Positions 54,921 to 64,000 of a stretch of DNA of 64,000 nt are shown here, one piece after another. This DNA comes from Candidatus Paralachnospira sangeri (lineage in GTDB: Bacteria; Bacillota; Clostridia; Lachnospirales; Lachnospiraceae). The DNA is taken from the NCBI GenBank assembly GCA_904397815.1, contig CAJFOT010000033.1, positions 1 through 64,000 on the forward strand, read 5' to 3'. The notes under the pieces are model-generated. The model did not search any database, was not told where the DNA came from, and saw only the letters and a list, made by a program, of their open reading frames with translations. The translations under genes were made by a program, and so were the position numbers. Every line of letters starts with the position of its first letter. Within the stretch, counting starts at the first letter, position 1.

Positions 54921-57254
54921 TCAGTTGCCGGCACGCTCAATATCTATTACGCTCTCTACCTTCATCAGTTTAGCGATCAGCTGATTCAGCTCCTCCACAC
55001 CTTTCGTATCGAAAGTCATAGTAATGGTAGCCATCCCCTGCTTGCTGGTGCGCACATTCATCGACGTAATATCAATCTTTCTTTCTGTGAAGATTTTGGA
55101 TACATCGACAAAAATACCAATACGATTGTGAGCATAAATCACGATTTCAGCTGTAAACAGTTCTGTATCCGTTCCGGACTCCGGCTGCTCCCACTCGGCA
55201 TCAATCAGTCTGGCCCGCTCCATCTCGGGCAGATTCAGGATATTGATGCAGTCCGTACGGTGAATGGAAATGCCGCGCCCTCTGGTCACAAAACCGATAA
55301 TTTCATCTCCCGGCACCGGATTGCAGCATCTGGAACAACGGACAGAAAGATCATGAAGCCCCTTCACCACAATGCCGGTATGCGCTTTTCCTTTTGCTGC
55401 TTTTGCCGCAGCGGCTGACACAGAAGCCACAGAAGAAGGGGATGCGCTGGCAGATTCCAGACTTTCCAGCACAGCCGCGTCTGTCAGCTTGGCATTCTTC
55501 TTGTCATACTCTTCCTGCAGCTTGTTGACCACCTGGCCTTCCTTCAGGCCGCCGTGGCCGATGGCCGCCAGAACTGCGTCCCAGTCCCGGAAGCCGTATT
55601 TTCTTAACACTTTTTCAATCAGCTCCGGCTTGGAAATCTCCGGAAAATTTATACTTTTTGACTTGCAGTATTTGTCGACCAGTTCCTTGCCCTTCAGAAT
55701 ATTTTCCTCTTTGAACTGGGATTTGAACCACTGATTGATTTTATTTCTGGCCTGGGAGCTTTTCACGATCTTTAGCCAGTCTCTGCTGGGCCCCTTGGAG
55801 TTCTGGGAGGTGATAATCTCCACTCTGTCTCCGGTCTGGAGAACATACTCAATGGGAACCAGCTTTCCGTTCACCCTGGCTCCTACCATTTTGTTGCCCA
55901 CGGCGCTGTGGATGCTGTAGGCGAAATCAATGGTGCTGGAACCTACCGGCAGAGTTTTCACATCGCCGGTGGGAGTAAAGCAGTAGACACTGTCAGAAAA
56001 GAGATCCAGGTCATTTTTAATGGAACTCATAAACTCCTTGTTGTCCGACATATCCCGCTGCCACTCCAGGATCTGCCGCAGCCAGCTCAGCTTCTCCGCC
56101 TCGCTCTCGGAGATATTCTTTCCCGATACGCCCTCCTTGTACTTCCAGTGAGCGGCGATACCATATTCCGCTGTCCTATGCATCTCCCAGGTACGGATCT
56201 GGATCTCAAAAGGCTGCCCCGTACTGCCGATCAGCGTGGTGTGAAGAGACTGGTACATATTAGGCTTCGGCATGGCGATGTAATCCTTAAATCTTCCCGG
56301 AATCGGCTTATACATCTCGTGGATTACGCCCAGAGCCGCATAACAGTCTTTCACAGTATCTACGATAATGCGGACCGCAAACAGATCATAGATCTGATCC
56401 AGTGTTTTGTCCTGGTTCACCATTTTCCGGTAAATGCTGAAAAAATGCTTTACCCGGCCGGATACCTCCGCTTTAATAGAGGCGGTTTTCATATGTTCGC
56501 TGACCTCGTCCACGATCTGCTGTACAAACTGCTCTCTGGCTTCCTTCTTCTGGTTGACACTTTCCACCAGATTCCGATAAACCTCAGGCTCCAGATATTT
56601 CAGAGACAGATCATCCAGCTCGATCTTGATTTTGGAGATACCCAGCCGCTGGGCGATGGGTGCATAAATGTCCATCGTCTCCCTGGCTTTCTCCTTCTGT
56701 TTTTCCGGCCTCATATACTGGAGTGTGCGCATATTATGGAGGCGGTCTGCCAGCTTAATCAGAATTACCCGGATATCCTTTGCCATAGCCAGAAACATTT
56801 TCCGCAGGTTCTCCGCCTGGATCTCCACCTTGTCGGCGGACCAGGACAGCTGCGTCAGCTTGGTGACGCCGTCTACCAGCAAGGCCACCTCCTCGCCGAA
56901 CATCCGCTTTACATCTTCCGAGGTAACGTCAGTATCCTCAACCACATCATGGAGAATTCCGGCAATGATACTTTCTTTATCCAGTTCCAGTTCTGCCAGG
57001 ATAATAGCCACACACAGGGGATGGATAATATAAGGTTCCCCTGATTTGCGCAGCTGTCCGTTATGCGCTTTCACCGCCAGCTGATACGCCTTCTCCACCA
57101 TCGTTGTATCATCAGAAGGATGATATTTGTGAATCCGGTCAATCAGTTCAGAAAACAGCTTCTCCGGACTGGAACAATCCTTCGGAAGCTCTACCGGTTC
57201 TACTGTTCCTTTCAAATGACTGCTATTTTTTTCAGAAAAATCTCGTTCCGGCAT
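54921..57254 (-). CDS. relA: Bifunctional (p)ppGpp synthetase/hydrolase
   Basis: HD domain (GILHDVVEDTDVT), synthetase RIIVDTVKDCYAALGVIHEMYKPIPGRFKDYIAMPKPNMYQSLHT, TGS, ACT. Confidence 0.96.
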   Translation of the reverse strand: MPERDFSEKNSSHLKGTVEPVELPKDCSSPEKLFSELIDRIHKYHPSDDTTMVEKAYQLAVKAHNGQLRKSGEPYIIHPLCVAIILAELELDKESIIAGILHDVVEDTDVTSEDVKRMFGEEVALLVDGVTKLTQLSWSADKVEIQAENLRKMFLAMAKDIRVILIKLADRLHNMRTLQYMRPEKQKEKARETMDIYAPIAQRLGISKIKIELDDLSLKYLEPEVYRNLVESVNQKKEAREQFVQQIVDEVSEHMKTASIKAEVSGRVKHFFSIYRKMVNQDKTLDQIYDLFAVRIIVDTVKDCYAALGVIHEMYKPIPGRFKDYIAMPKPNMYQSLHTTLIGSTGQPFEIQIRTWEMHRTAEYGIAAHWKYKEGVSGKNISESEAEKLSWLRQILEWQRDMSDNKEFMSSIKNDLDLFSDSVYCFTPTGDVKTLPVGSSTIDFAYSIHSAVGNKMVGARVNGKLVPIEYVLQTGDRVEIITSQNSKGPSRDWLKIVKSSQARNKINQWFKSQFKEENILKGKELVDKYCKSKSINFPEISKPELIEKVLRKYGFRDWDAVLAAIGHGGLKEGQVVNKLQEEYDKKNAKLTDAAVLESLESASASPSSVASVSAAAAKAAKGKAHTGIVVKGLHDLSVRCSRCCNPVPGDEIIGFVTRGRGISIHRTDCINILNLPEMERARLIDAEWEQPESGTDTELFTAEIVIYAHNRIGIFVDVSKIFTERKIDITSMNVRTSKQGMATITMTFDTKGVEELNQLIAKLMKVESVIDIERAGN

Positions 57255-57462
57255 TCTCTCACCCTCCTGTCAGAAAATATGTATGGTAAACATTATAATG
57301 ACAATTATATAAAAAATCAAATCATTTCTTGTAAAATCCTTCCGACCGCGTATATTTGCGGCATTCAGGAGCGATATATGAGGTAATAAAAGAAGTACCG
57401 CACATGTCAATACTGTGCAGTACTCCTGTAACTTCTTACGTATCCGCCGCGCCTGCTGTATG

Positions 57463-58452
<990 letters not shown>

Positions 58453-58494
58453 TCAACGCCAGTTTTCTCTCAATCTTTATTATCAATCCTTATT

Positions 58495-61400
58495 CTAATG
58501 CATTTTCCAAAGATTTTCAATTGACTTTTCCACTACTTTGACATTGCTTTGCCCGTACTTTTTTTGTAATTCTGCTAAAATATCTTCCTGAATCAGAATG
58601 TTCCTGGAAGGGGGCAGACGCTTCATTCCCCGCTCTTTCGCCAGATAAATCACCACGGAGCTGTCCCCGTCTGATGAGGACAGAAACTGAAACAGACCCG
58701 CTTCCTCCCGGATATAAGCTTCCTTATCCGGGAACTGAATCCATACTTCTCTCGGAACCTCGTCAAAGGGAATGATCTTCACACAGATCAGCTTCGCCTG
58801 GTTTTCCCCGTCAGCAGATACCCTTCCTCTGATGAATACTTTCCGGTCTGTCTCCAGCATAGGGCGATAAGTTTCATAATCCTTAGGAAAGATGATCACC
58901 TCCACGCTGCCGGCCAGATCTTCAATCGTAACAAAGGCCATCATCTGGTTATTCTTCGTTGCCTTCACAGTCTTTCCTGTAATCATGCCGCCGATGGTCA
59001 CATAAGTTCCATCCCTGACTTCCGTCTGGCCGGTCTCTTCATCCAGATAAAAATCTGTCGTAACCGCCGTAACATTTTTGCGCCACAGACCCTCACAGGC
59101 TTCCATGGGATGACCGCTGATATAGATGCCCAGCACTTCTTTCTCGAAGGCCAGAATCACATCCTTATCATACTCTCCCACATCAGGCATAGGCATCTCA
59201 TACTGCTCTGCCTCCTCCGGGGCTACCAGGTCGAACAGACTCATCTGCCCGGAAATTTCTGTTTTCTGCTCCCGGTTCTTCCGCTCCAGCAGTTCTGCGT
59301 ACATCATCAGTTTCTGCTTCCTGGTCCCGGGCAGACTGTCCAGCGCGCCGGCTTTAATGAGGTTTTCCAGAATCCGCTTGTTCATCTCCTTGTGGTTCAC
59401 CCGGTAGATAAAATCCTTCAGGCTGGCAAAAGGGCCGTTTGCCGTCCGCTCCTCCACGATTCCGTCCACCACGCTTCTGCCCACGCTTTTGATGGCAGAC
59501 AGGCCGTATCGGATCTGGCCGTTGGATACGGAGAAATCCCACTCGCCTTCGTTGATGTCCGGCGGCAGGATGCCGATGCCCATCTGGCGGCAGGTCAGGA
59601 TGTATTCTGATACCTTGGCGGAAAAGTCAATAACGGAGGTCATCAGGGCCGCCATAAATTCCACCGGGTAATAATATTTCAGATACGCCGTCTGGTATGC
59701 CACCACCGCGTAAGCCGCCGCATGAGATTTATTGAAGGCATACTTGGCGAAATCAATCATCTCTTCATAGATCGTATTAGCAGTTTTCTCAGGAATCCCG
59801 CGGTTTATGCAGCCTTCCACCCCTTCCTCGGGATTTCCGTAAACGAAATTGTGCCGCTCCTTCTCCATGACACTGGCTTTCTTTTTCGACATAGCCCGCC
59901 GCACCAGATCGCTCCGTCCCAGAGAGTAACCGCCCAGGTCACGGACAATCTGCATCACCTGCTCCTGATAAACGATGCAGCCGTAGGTAGGCTCCAAAAT
60001 GGGCCGCAGGGCATCACAGTCATAAGTAATGCTGTCCGGATTATTTTTCCCTTTCAGATACTTGGGGATAAAATCCATCGGGCCGGGACGGTACAGAGAG
60101 ATTCCGGCGATAATATCCTCCAGAGTCTGGGGCTTCAGCTCCTTCATGAAACTTTTCATGCCGCTGCTTTCCAGCTGGAACACACCTTCCGTCTTTCCGG
60201 TGCCGATGGAATCCATCACTCTTTTATCATCATAATCAATATCGTCAATAGACAGGATATGGCCGTCTCGGTTTACCAGATGCTCCGCGTTCTGGATCAC
60301 CGTCAGAGTCCGCAGGCCCAGGAAATCCATCTTCAGCAGCCCCAGTTCTTCCAGAGTGGTCATGGTAAACTGGGTGGTGATGGAGCCGTCCGCCGCCCTG
60401 GACAGAGGCACATACTCATCAATGGGCGCCTTGCTGATCACTACGCCGGCGGCATGCATGGAAGTATGACGGGGCAGCCCTTCCAGACGCTTGGACATAT
60501 CGATGAGGTAATGTACCTTCTCATCGTTCTCATACATTTTCCGCAGCTCCGGATTCACCTTCAGAGCCCGGTCAATGGTGATATTCAGTTCCTGAGGAAT
60601 CATTTTCGCAATGGTGTCACAGAAAGAATAGGGGTAATCCAGCACCCGTCCCACATCCCGGACCACCGCCTTGGCCGCCATGGTACCGAAGGTGACGATC
60701 TGCACCACCCGGTCCTTCCCGTATTTTTCCACCACATAGTCAATCACTTCCTGACGCCGCTCGAAGCAGAAATCCACATCGATATCCGGCATGGATACCC
60801 GCTCCGGGTTCAGGAACCGCTCAAACAGCAGCTGGTATTTAATGGGATCAATGCTGGTGATTTCCAGGCAATAAGCCACTACGCTTCCGGCGGCAGACCC
60901 TCTGCCCGGCCCTACCATAATATCATGAGAACGGGCATAGTGAATGAAATCCCAGACAATCAGAAAATAATCCACATATCCCATAGAGCGGATCACATCC
61001 AATTCATACCGAAGCCGGTCCGCCACCTCTTCCGGACCATCGGGATACCGTTTCTGAAAGCCTTCCCAGCAGAGCTGGTTCAGGTATTCCCAGGCAGACA
61101 GTCCGCCGGGAACATCATATTCCGGCAGCTTGGTGACACCGAACTCAATCTCCACATTGCACCGCTCGGCAATCTTATGGGTATTCTCAAGCGCTTCCGG
61201 CGCATAGGGAAAAAGAGAGGCCATCTCCGCCTCAGATTTGCAGTAATACTGCCCTCCTTCATACCGCAGCCGGTCCTCGTCCGCCACCTTCTTTCCGGTC
61301 TGAATGCAGAGGAGAATGTCATGGGCAGGGGCATCCTCCGCGTAAGTATAATGAATATCATTGGTCGCCACCAGGCCGATGCCCAGTTCCTCATGCATCC

Positions 61401-61974
61401 GCAGCAGGCCGGCATTCACCGTTTTCTGCTGGGGGATGCCATGATCCTGAAGTTCCAGAAAAAAATTGCCCTTCCCGAAAATTTTCTCATATTTCTGTGC
61501 CGACTGTTTCGCTTTCTCATACATCCCACGTATCAGAAAGCCTGGAATCTCCCCCGCCAGGCAGGCACTTAGCGCAATAATTCCCTCGTGGTACTCCTCC
61601 AGTACCTCATCGTCTACCCTGGGCTTATAATAAAATCCTTCGGTAAATCCTTTGGACACAATCTTCATCAAATTGTGGTAGCCGATATCATTCTCCGCCA
61701 GCAGCACCATATGGTGATAGCGCTCATCTCCGGAACTTTTCTCTCGTTCGAACCGGGAGCCAGGCGCTACGTAAATCTCACAGCCGATGATCGGCTTAAT
61801 CTCCGCCTCTTTGCAGGCGCGGTAAAAATCAATGACACCATACATAACGCCATGATCTGTAATCGCCAGGCTGTCCATGCCCAGCTTCTTCGCCTGGAAG
61901 GGAAGCTCCTGAATCTTGCTGGAGCCGTCCAGCAGGCTGTATTCCGTATGAACATGCAGATGTGTAAACGCCAT
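58495..61974 (-). CDS. dnaE: DNA polymerase III alpha subunit
   Basis: FTHLHVHTEYSLLDGSSKI PHP domain, PDIDVDFCFERRQEVIDYV, clamp-binding-like QMSLFDL; ATG at 61974 with GGGAGG. Confidence 0.96.
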   Translation of the reverse strand: MAFTHLHVHTEYSLLDGSSKIQELPFQAKKLGMDSLAITDHGVMYGVIDFYRACKEAEIKPIIGCEIYVAPGSRFEREKSSGDERYHHMVLLAENDIGYHNLMKIVSKGFTEGFYYKPRVDDEVLEEYHEGIIALSACLAGEIPGFLIRGMYEKAKQSAQKYEKIFGKGNFFLELQDHGIPQQKTVNAGLLRMHEELGIGLVATNDIHYTYAEDAPAHDILLCIQTGKKVADEDRLRYEGGQYYCKSEAEMASLFPYAPEALENTHKIAERCNVEIEFGVTKLPEYDVPGGLSAWEYLNQLCWEGFQKRYPDGPEEVADRLRYELDVIRSMGYVDYFLIVWDFIHYARSHDIMVGPGRGSAAGSVVAYCLEITSIDPIKYQLLFERFLNPERVSMPDIDVDFCFERRQEVIDYVVEKYGKDRVVQIVTFGTMAAKAVVRDVGRVLDYPYSFCDTIAKMIPQELNITIDRALKVNPELRKMYENDEKVHYLIDMSKRLEGLPRHTSMHAAGVVISKAPIDEYVPLSRAADGSITTQFTMTTLEELGLLKMDFLGLRTLTVIQNAEHLVNRDGHILSIDDIDYDDKRVMDSIGTGKTEGVFQLESSGMKSFMKELKPQTLEDIIAGISLYRPGPMDFIPKYLKGKNNPDSITYDCDALRPILEPTYGCIVYQEQVMQIVRDLGGYSLGRSDLVRRAMSKKKASVMEKERHNFVYGNPEEGVEGCINRGIPEKTANTIYEEMIDFAKYAFNKSHAAAYAVVAYQTAYLKYYYPVEFMAALMTSVIDFSAKVSEYILTCRQMGIGILPPDINEGEWDFSVSNGQIRYGLSAIKSVGRSVVDGIVEERTANGPFASLKDFIYRVNHKEMNKRILENLIKAGALDSLPGTRKQKLMMYAELLERKNREQKTEISGQMSLFDLVAPEEAEQYEMPMPDVGEYDKDVILAFEKEVLGIYISGHPMEACEGLWRKNVTAVTTDFYLDEETGQTEVRDGTYVTIGGMITGKTVKATKNNQMMAFVTIEDLAGSVEVIIFPKDYETYRPMLETDRKVFIRGRVSADGENQAKLICVKIIPFDEVPREVWIQFPDKEAYIREEAGLFQFLSSSDGDSSVVIYLAKERGMKRLPPSRNILIQEDILAELQKKYGQSNVKVVEKSIENLWKMH

Positions 61975-62064
61975 GGAAATCCTCCCTTTTATATTATATA
62001 AAAATAAAAAAGGTATTGTCTTTGGCGCAGCCATCGACAATACCTGTGTGAGCCTTTTGTGTAT

Positions 62065-62319
62065 TTAATCAGCACTTAAATACTCTTCGATTTTCTCAAT
62101 GGCAGCTGTCTCGTCCTCGCCATCCACGGATACCTGAACCTGTGCTCCCGGACCCAGATCCAGCGTCATCATTCCCATGATGCTCTTAGCATTGACTTTC
62201 TTATTGCCAGTACCTACGTAGATTGAGCTCTCAAATTGGCTGGCAATCTGTACAAATAATGCTACCGGCCGCGCGTCAAGGCCTGCCGGCTTGCCAATTT
62301 TGATCGTCTTTGTTACCAT
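62065..62319 (-). CDS. HPr/Crh-like phosphocarrier-family protein with Asp at the His15 position
   Basis: KPAGLDARPVALFVQIASQF (D replaces H of GLHARP); NAKSIMGMMTL Ser46 site retained. Confidence 0.92.
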   Translation of the reverse strand: MVTKTIKIGKPAGLDARPVALFVQIASQFESSIYVGTGNKKVNAKSIMGMMTLDLGPGAQVQVSVDGEDETAAIEKIEEYLSAD

Positions 62320-63274
62320 ATTGATCCTCCTCGTTTTCTCTAATGCTGTCGGCTATCATTCTCAATTTTCTCAGCCTGTGGTTCACTCCGGACTTTCCTA
62401 CCGGGGGACTTAACGCGCTGCCCAGCTCCTTCAGCGTGGCATCGGGATATTCCAGGCGGGCCAGGGCAGTCTGTTCCAGTTCTTCCGGCAGTTTTTCAAG
62501 TCCAATTTTGTTTCTGATTAGTTTTATATCATTAATCTGCCCTACGGCAGCTGATACCGTTTTGTTGATGTTTGCGGTTTCACAGTTCACCTGTCTGTTC
62601 ACCGCCCCGCTGATCTCCTTCAGAATCCGCACATTTTCCAGATCCATCAGGGACAGATGGGCCTCCATCACATTCAGAATGTCCACAATCTGACGGCCTT
62701 CTTTAATATACAGTACAAAATATTTCTTTCTGGCCACAATCTTCGCGTCAATATCAAAGGAAGCAATCATCTCCTGAAGCGCTCCGGCTTTTTTTTCGCT
62801 GGTGAAAACAATCTCCAGGTGATAAGACTTCCGGGGATCAGTCACAGATCCCGATGAAAGAAAAGCCCCCCGGATAAACGCTCTCTTACAGCAGGAACTC
62901 TGCACCAGCAGACCGTTGACCAGAAAGTCCCTGTCTCCCATGTTTCCTGTCTGTCCTTCCAGCTTCAGCGCCTCTGTCACCCGCAGGACATCCTCCTGTT
63001 CCTGCACAGCAACAGTATAAACCCTGCTCTTTTTCAAATATGCGTTCCTGCGAACAGCCGTATCAGATATTATACTAAATGTTTTTTTCATTAAAGTAAA
63101 GTACTTTTTTGCAACAGAAAAATTTTCTGTATGAACCACCAGTATTTTTCTTCCATGAAATTCTGTCAGTCTGCCGCACAGGCTGACAATCGCGGCGATC
63201 TCTGCAATCTGGCAGTGGCGGGCGCTCCCAATATGCTGAACCAGTTCTTCCTTTACCTGGCTGGAAAATGACAT
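62276..63274 (-). CDS. whiA: DNA-binding protein WhiA
   Basis: MSFSSQVKEELVQH, NCETANINKTVSAAVGQINDIKLI, SALSPPVGKSGVNHRLRKL. Confidence 0.94.
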   Translation of the reverse strand: MSFSSQVKEELVQHIGSARHCQIAEIAAIVSLCGRLTEFHGRKILVVHTENFSVAKKYFTLMKKTFSIISDTAVRRNAYLKKSRVYTVAVQEQEDVLRVTEALKLEGQTGNMGDRDFLVNGLLVQSSCCKRAFIRGAFLSSGSVTDPRKSYHLEIVFTSEKKAGALQEMIASFDIDAKIVARKKYFVLYIKEGRQIVDILNVMEAHLSLMDLENVRILKEISGAVNRQVNCETANINKTVSAAVGQINDIKLIRNKIGLEKLPEELEQTALARLEYPDATLKELGSALSPPVGKSGVNHRLRKLRMIADSIRENEEDQYGNKDDQNWQAGRP

Positions 63275-63284
63275 TTCCATCACC

Positions 63285-64000
63285 TCAAAATTTTCCTAAT
63301 AATCTGACTTCCATCTGAAGTTCTACATGAAATAATCCATAAACCCGTTCCTGAACGATTCGGCACAGATCCCAGATCTGTCCGGCAGTCGCTTCTCCCC
63401 GGTTTATAATGAACCCGCAGTGCTTCTCTGAAACCTGGGCGTCTCCTACAGTAAATCCTTTCAATCCGGCGTCTTCAATGAGACGGCCGGCGAAATATCC
63501 CTCTGGCCGCTTGAAGGTGCTGCCCGCGCTGGCATACTCCAGCGGCTGCTTTTCTTTTCGCTTCCGGTTCAGTTCGTCCATTTCGGCCAGAATTTTTTCC
63601 TGATCACCCGGCTTCAGACGCAGATCAGCTGCAAGGGCAATCAGGCTCTCTTTTCCCAATATACTGGTCCGATAACCAAAACCCATCTGCTCTCCTGTCA
63701 ATTCCCGGATCCGTCCTTCCTGATCCAGAACCTGAACCCGTTCCACAATCTGGCTCAGCTCGCCTCCATAGGCACCGGCATTCATCATCAGTCCGCCTCC
63801 CAGCGTTCCGGGAATGCCTGCAGCAAATGCCAGACCGGCCAGGCCCTTTTCAGCTGCCAGACGGGCCATACGGGTCAGCATCGCGCCGGACTGCGCATGC
63901 AGCCTGTCTTCTTCTGCGCAAACCGTTCCATATTGACGGCCCAGTTTCAGAATCACACCGTCATAGCCATGATCACTGACCAGCAGATTGCTTCCGTTTC
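63285..64000 (-). CDS. murB: UDP-N-acetylenolpyruvoylglucosamine reductase (partial at right edge)
   Basis: GNGSNLLVSD at window edge, GIPGTLGGGLMMNAGAYGGEL, YASAGSTFKRPEGYFAGRLIEDAGLKG. Confidence 0.94.
   Translation of the reverse strand, partial: NGSNLLVSDHGYDGVILKLGRQYGTVCAEEDRLHAQSGAMLTRMARLAAEKGLAGLAFAAGIPGTLGGGLMMNAGAYGGELSQIVERVQVLDQEGRIRELTGEQMGFGYRTSILGKESLIALAADLRLKPGDQEKILAEMDELNRKRKEKQPLEYASAGSTFKRPEGYFAGRLIEDAGLKGFTVGDAQVSEKHCGFIINRGEATAGQIWDLCRIVQERVYGLFHVELQMEVRLLGKF

Noticed and set aside
59722-61572. 616-aa plus-strand ORF opposite dnaE
   Set aside because: Shadow ORF of dnaE with His/Arg/Gln-rich composition; no RBS or recognisable domains.

Overview
This 64 kb window reads as a chromosomal segment of an anaerobic, low-to-mid GC Firmicute, probably Lachnospiraceae-like (inferred from gene content). 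It is mostly housekeeping genes, largely on the minus strand. Recognisable blocks are: desulfoferrodoxin; ilvBN behind a T-box leader; asnA; a MATE pump; a znuABC-type metal transporter; an Lrp regulator; map with a SEC-C motif; an ECF sigma factor with a membrane beta-propeller protein; an Rpn-family nuclease; tRNA-Trp; nagA; a glycine-riboswitch-controlled Na+/alanine symporter; an operon of PP2C phosphatase, Ser/Thr kinase, small membrane protein and a 2466-aa Ig-like surface protein; a heavy-metal-associated domain protein; plsC; a GrpB-cytidine deaminase fusion; a second symporter; radA; a gntR-mcsA-mcsB-clpC operon; a cohesin-like/dockerin surface pair; add; a two-component system; a truncated asparaginase; hemZ; an MBL hydrolase; relA; pfkA; dnaE; an HPr-like protein with Asp in place of the catalytic His; whiA; and partial murB. 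I saw no CRISPR array, IS element or prophage. The best candidates for something under-described are the kinase/phosphatase/giant surface protein operon, the cohesin/dockerin pair, the HPr H-to-D protein, the GntR gene in the usual ctsR position, and the N-terminally truncated ansA. Family names come from motif recognition by eye; no database search was run.
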